The notes below the pieces were generated by a model. It was not told where the DNA came from and made no database searches. It worked only from the letters and a program-made list of their open reading frames with translations. Made by a program: the position numbers and the translations under genes. Shown here one piece after another: positions 61,711-64,000 of a stretch of DNA of 64,000 nt. The stretch spans positions 30,654 to 94,653 of the forward strand of contig JAFUXG010000007.1 in NCBI GenBank assembly GCA_017470935.1, in the 5' to 3' direction. Numbering within the stretch: the stretch's first letter is position 1; the number at the start of each line of letters is the position of its first letter. Source of the DNA: Lachnospiraceae bacterium (GTDB lineage: Bacteria; Bacillota; Clostridia; Lachnospirales; Lachnospiraceae).

Positions 61711-62997
61711 CTACCTCTTTACAATCCTGACAGCAAACCATTCATCACTGATCTTGAAGTCACATACAGCGTTATTTCTCTCACAGTAAGCAAGCATTGA
61801 TCTTATCCCTATACCATGTCCTTCTTCTCCTGAAGTAGGCACACCATTCTCATCAAGCATAATGCTGCCGCTGTAATGATTGCTCACAGAAAACATAAGC
61901 TGCGGTGACTGAATAGCCTTTACCCTGATAACTCTGTCCTTTGAAGGGAGCTCAGACACTGCATGTATGGCATTCTCGATAGCATTGGCAAATACAAGTG
62001 AAAGCACGGTGGCTTTGTCACTCGGAACATCTGAAATTTCAAGCTGTGCGATAATTTCTATATTCTGTTTCTTCGCTTCTGCAAAATATGCGGTAAACAT
62101 AGCATTAAGTATAGGATTACCACACCATTTAGTGGAAGTATCCTGCTCAATAACGCCTATGTTCTGCTCTATGTAAGATGAGGCTTCATCATAAGAGCCT
62201 TCAGAAAGCATAACTCCAAGGGTAGTCAGTATATGCCGAAGGTCATGCCTATAGATAGTAATATTCTTCTCTGCCTCCTCAGCATGATTAATCTTCTGCT
62301 GCATCATCTCCATCTGCTGCTCCAGATAATGATTTAACTCCTGCTGCTGATAATAGTTATGCTGGCTAAGCAATGTTTTAATACAGTATATGCCTGTAAG
62401 CAGCATCGCTGCAAACACCAGCACCAGAACAGGAATGTCGTGGGGTCTTTTGGATAGAGTGTTGGGAAAGTTGAATACAACAAGCAGTATAAATGTATAT
62501 ATTCCCGATATATATGCGAACATATTCCATCCGGTACGCAGCACATTCATAACTCTCCTGTAAGGCTTTGCAAGATATGATATCATTAAAAACAATGTTA
62601 TGGGAAATGCTATAAGCCGTACCAAAAACATTACGATATAATTGTTGTATGGGGAATAATAGTCTAACAGATTAGATACCTGTATGATGAATATAAAGAT
62701 TCCTGACACAAAGAAATATGTTGAAAATACCCGTCCGTCATGGTAACGGGAAAGGAAAAAGCTCACCGCAATCTGCGGAAGAATATAGAATAGGATTGCA
62801 AGCTGACCGCCACGTTCTGAGCCAAGCAGCAAGTACATTATAACCGTAAGGATAATTATAGGCACATTGAGAAAAGCAGTCATCAAAGCTGCTTTTTTTC
62901 TGGGATAGCGGTATTCATTTAACATAAAGAACATCACTATATGAAATATTATAGAATATGGTGCTGAAAGCAGTTTGAAAACTGTAACACTATCCAT
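61711..62997 (-). CDS. GHKL-type sensor histidine kinase (AgrC-like)
   Basis: 428 residues. The N-terminal ~210 residues are six or seven membrane segments as in AgrC-type peptide or small-molecule receptors. A coiled coil (YYQQQELNHYLEQQMEMMQQKINHAEEAEKN) leads to the phospho-acceptor ITIYRHDLRHILTTL and the ATP-binding part with SLVFANAIENAIHAV and EEGHGIGIRSMLAYCERN. It is 14 bases downstream of its LytTR partner. It probably senses an external signal and controls the NRPS locus; no AgrD-like peptide gene was found nearby. Confidence 0.9.
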   Translation of the reverse strand: MDSVTVFKLLSAPYSIIFHIVMFFMLNEYRYPRKKAALMTAFLNVPIIILTVIMYLLLGSERGGQLAILFYILPQIAVSFFLSRYHDGRVFSTYFFVSGIFIFIIQVSNLLDYYSPYNNYIVMFLVRLIAFPITLFLMISYLAKPYRRVMNVLRTGWNMFAYISGIYTFILLVVFNFPNTLSKRPHDIPVLVLVFAAMLLTGIYCIKTLLSQHNYYQQQELNHYLEQQMEMMQQKINHAEEAEKNITIYRHDLRHILTTLGVMLSEGSYDEASSYIEQNIGVIEQDTSTKWCGNPILNAMFTAYFAEAKKQNIEIIAQLEISDVPSDKATVLSLVFANAIENAIHAVSELPSKDRVIRVKAIQSPQLMFSVSNHYSGSIMLDENGVPTSGEEGHGIGIRSMLAYCERNNAVCDFKISDEWFAVRIVKR

Positions 62998-63011
62998 ACG
63001 TATTATCCTCT

Positions 63012-63740
63012 TTAATCCAGAAAGTAATCAATCCATGCCTGATAAAGCTCCTTTGATACCGTTCTTGGCACTGTAAGCTCACTATTATTTGCAAAGGTAA
63101 CTATATTTTTTTCAACTGCACGTATGGCTGACAAATTAACTATGATACTTGCACCGCACCTGAAAAATCTTCCATCTGTATCAAATTCTGCCGTTGCACT
63201 CTTGAAGGACTCAGATATGGTAAGACTGGAAAGTTTTTTTTCATTACAGATAAAGCATATACATCGTTTTTCAAATATAATGCAGTTTATCTCCTGACGG
63301 CTCACATAGTAATCTCCATCCCTTGTGCGAACAAAGAACACGTCATCCATCCGTTTTTGTATACTTCCACTTGCCTCATTAAGAACATCTGCGAATTCGC
63401 CATAATCTACCGGCTTTACAAGATAATGAAATGCCCGTACCTTATAACTTTCCACCGCATATTCTCTGGTAGATGTGAGAAATATTATCGGTGTCTTTTC
63501 TGCCAGACTCCTTGCTTCGCGAAGCTTCTTTGCAAGCGTAATTCCATCCATCTCAGGCATCATAACATCAAGGATGAACATGTCGTATTTTTTCCCGTCA
63601 CAAATGGTATTGCACAATAATTCGCCCTGTTGAAACTCATATACCTTAACTATTTTATTCTGTTCCTTCGCCCATTTATCTATCATTTCATGAAGAGCTT
63701 TAAGTTCATTTGCATCATCATCGCAAACTGCTATATTCAT
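63012..63740 (-). CDS. LytTR-type response regulator (AgrA-like)
   Basis: 242 residues. The receiver domain has VCDDDANELK, the acceptor Asp in MFILDVMMPEMDG, Thr/Ser in IIFLTSTREY and Lys in HYLVKPVDY. The C-terminal LytTR domain follows from about 135 (VFFVRTRDGDYYVSRQEINCI to LTVPRTVSKELYQAWIDYF). AAAGGAGG precedes the ATG. With the GHKL kinase it forms a complete two-component system, and a plausible target is the repeat array at 61650-61702. Confidence 0.93.
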   Translation of the reverse strand: MNIAVCDDDANELKALHEMIDKWAKEQNKIVKVYEFQQGELLCNTICDGKKYDMFILDVMMPEMDGITLAKKLREARSLAEKTPIIFLTSTREYAVESYKVRAFHYLVKPVDYGEFADVLNEASGSIQKRMDDVFFVRTRDGDYYVSRQEINCIIFEKRCICFICNEKKLSSLTISESFKSATAEFDTDGRFFRCGASIIVNLSAIRAVEKNIVTFANNSELTVPRTVSKELYQAWIDYFLD

Positions 63741-63901
63741 GAATATGTACCTCCTTTAAGGATTAAATTGCCATCTATAAGTCAGTAAATGTCAGTCCAT
63801 AGGCTGTCTACGTATCATTTCAAGATTATTTCACATCAAGCATTCTATCATTTTATATAATTATGCACAATACCAAAGACTTCGTCAAGCCACCATTTCA
63901 T

Positions 63902-64000
63902 CTACTCTCTTCTCACATAATTTAAGGACACCCATCCCACTACATTTTTATTTCCAACCTTGACCGTTACCTTTCCCCATCCATTCTTTTCTTCAGTAAC
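63902..64000 (-). CDS. C-terminal end of an SH3-domain protein (cut by window)
   Basis: A minus-strand frame enters from the right edge and ends at TAG (63904-63902). Its 32 residues contain GWGKVTV and VVGWVSLNYVRRE, the end of a bacterial SH3 (SH3b) repeat. Such domains bind peptidoglycan in secreted amidases and similar surface proteins; nothing more can be said from the fragment. Confidence 0.6.
   Translation of the reverse strand, partial: VTEEKNGWGKVTVKVGNKNVVGWVSLNYVRRE

Overview
The window reads as one chromosomal stretch of a Gram-positive anaerobic Clostridia, most likely a Lachnospiraceae gut bacterium. The grounds are the moderate-to-low GC, strong AGGAGG-type ribosome binding sites, and the family mix: a DUF4353 beta-helix protein, GHKL/LytTR two-component pair, scattered lar genes, a MATE transporter fused to an RsbW-like ATPase, and a gut-Clostridia-type NRPS ending in a reductase. 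This placement is inference from gene content; no rRNA or tRNA gene was recognised. Almost every gene lies on the minus strand, so the window is read from right to left. The two plus-strand genes are the partial DUF4353 gene at the left edge and the restriction endonuclease at 30 kb.

Left part (1-19.9 kb): a surface beta-helix protein cut by the window edge, a PII-like/antiporter pair, a membrane-anchored spermidine-synthase-like protein, larB and a His-rich larC that lacks its LarC2 part, and a flavin reductase. Next comes a six-gene operon equivalent to the E. coli yehI-yehL-yehM-yehP-yehQ group: MoxR ATPase, DUF5682, VWA, double-SWIM protein, a small helical protein and DUF4132. Two small membrane proteins sit upstream of it.

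Middle part (19.9-34.4 kb): an accessory, visibly AT-richer region with the look of a defence/conflict island, interrupted by the housekeeping-like pepD. It holds a Vsr nuclease, a P-loop kinase-like protein between an intact and a beheaded metallophosphoesterase, a WYL regulator, a 42-residue highly acidic protein, a candidate PD-(D/E)XK protein, an ATPase-DUF234 protein, an RHH-nuclease fusion, an MspI-like restriction enzyme convergent with a C5 cytosine methylase, and a nucleotidyltransferase/PIN-like pair. Three promoters here (WYL gene, acidic protein, RHH-nuclease) carry the same inverted repeat, ATCCGTT-N4-(A/G)(A/G)CGGAT, over the -35 box. I read this as one small regulon, probably run by the WYL protein.

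Right-centre (34.4-43.8 kb): a D-2-hydroxyacid dehydrogenase, a MacB/FtsX-type ABC exporter with a very long coiled coil, a membrane protein with a transglutaminase fold whose catalytic Cys appears to be Ser, an AlkZ-related protein, larE, a 50-residue membrane peptide and an HD-domain protein.

Right part (44-64 kb): a compact biosynthetic locus. A GHKL kinase/LytTR regulator pair is followed by a STAS protein, a DUF3089 lipoprotein hydrolase, the MATE-ATPase fusion, a 3081-residue NRPS (A-T-C-A-T-C-A-T-R), its Sfp-type phosphopantetheinyl transferase, a SpoIIE/RsbU-type membrane phosphatase and a free RsbW-like ATPase. A complete partner-switching set thus surrounds a reductase-terminated NRPS with no sigma factor gene in sight, and one of the kinase-like domains is welded to the exporter. 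This is the part of the window I find most likely to be an undescribed system.
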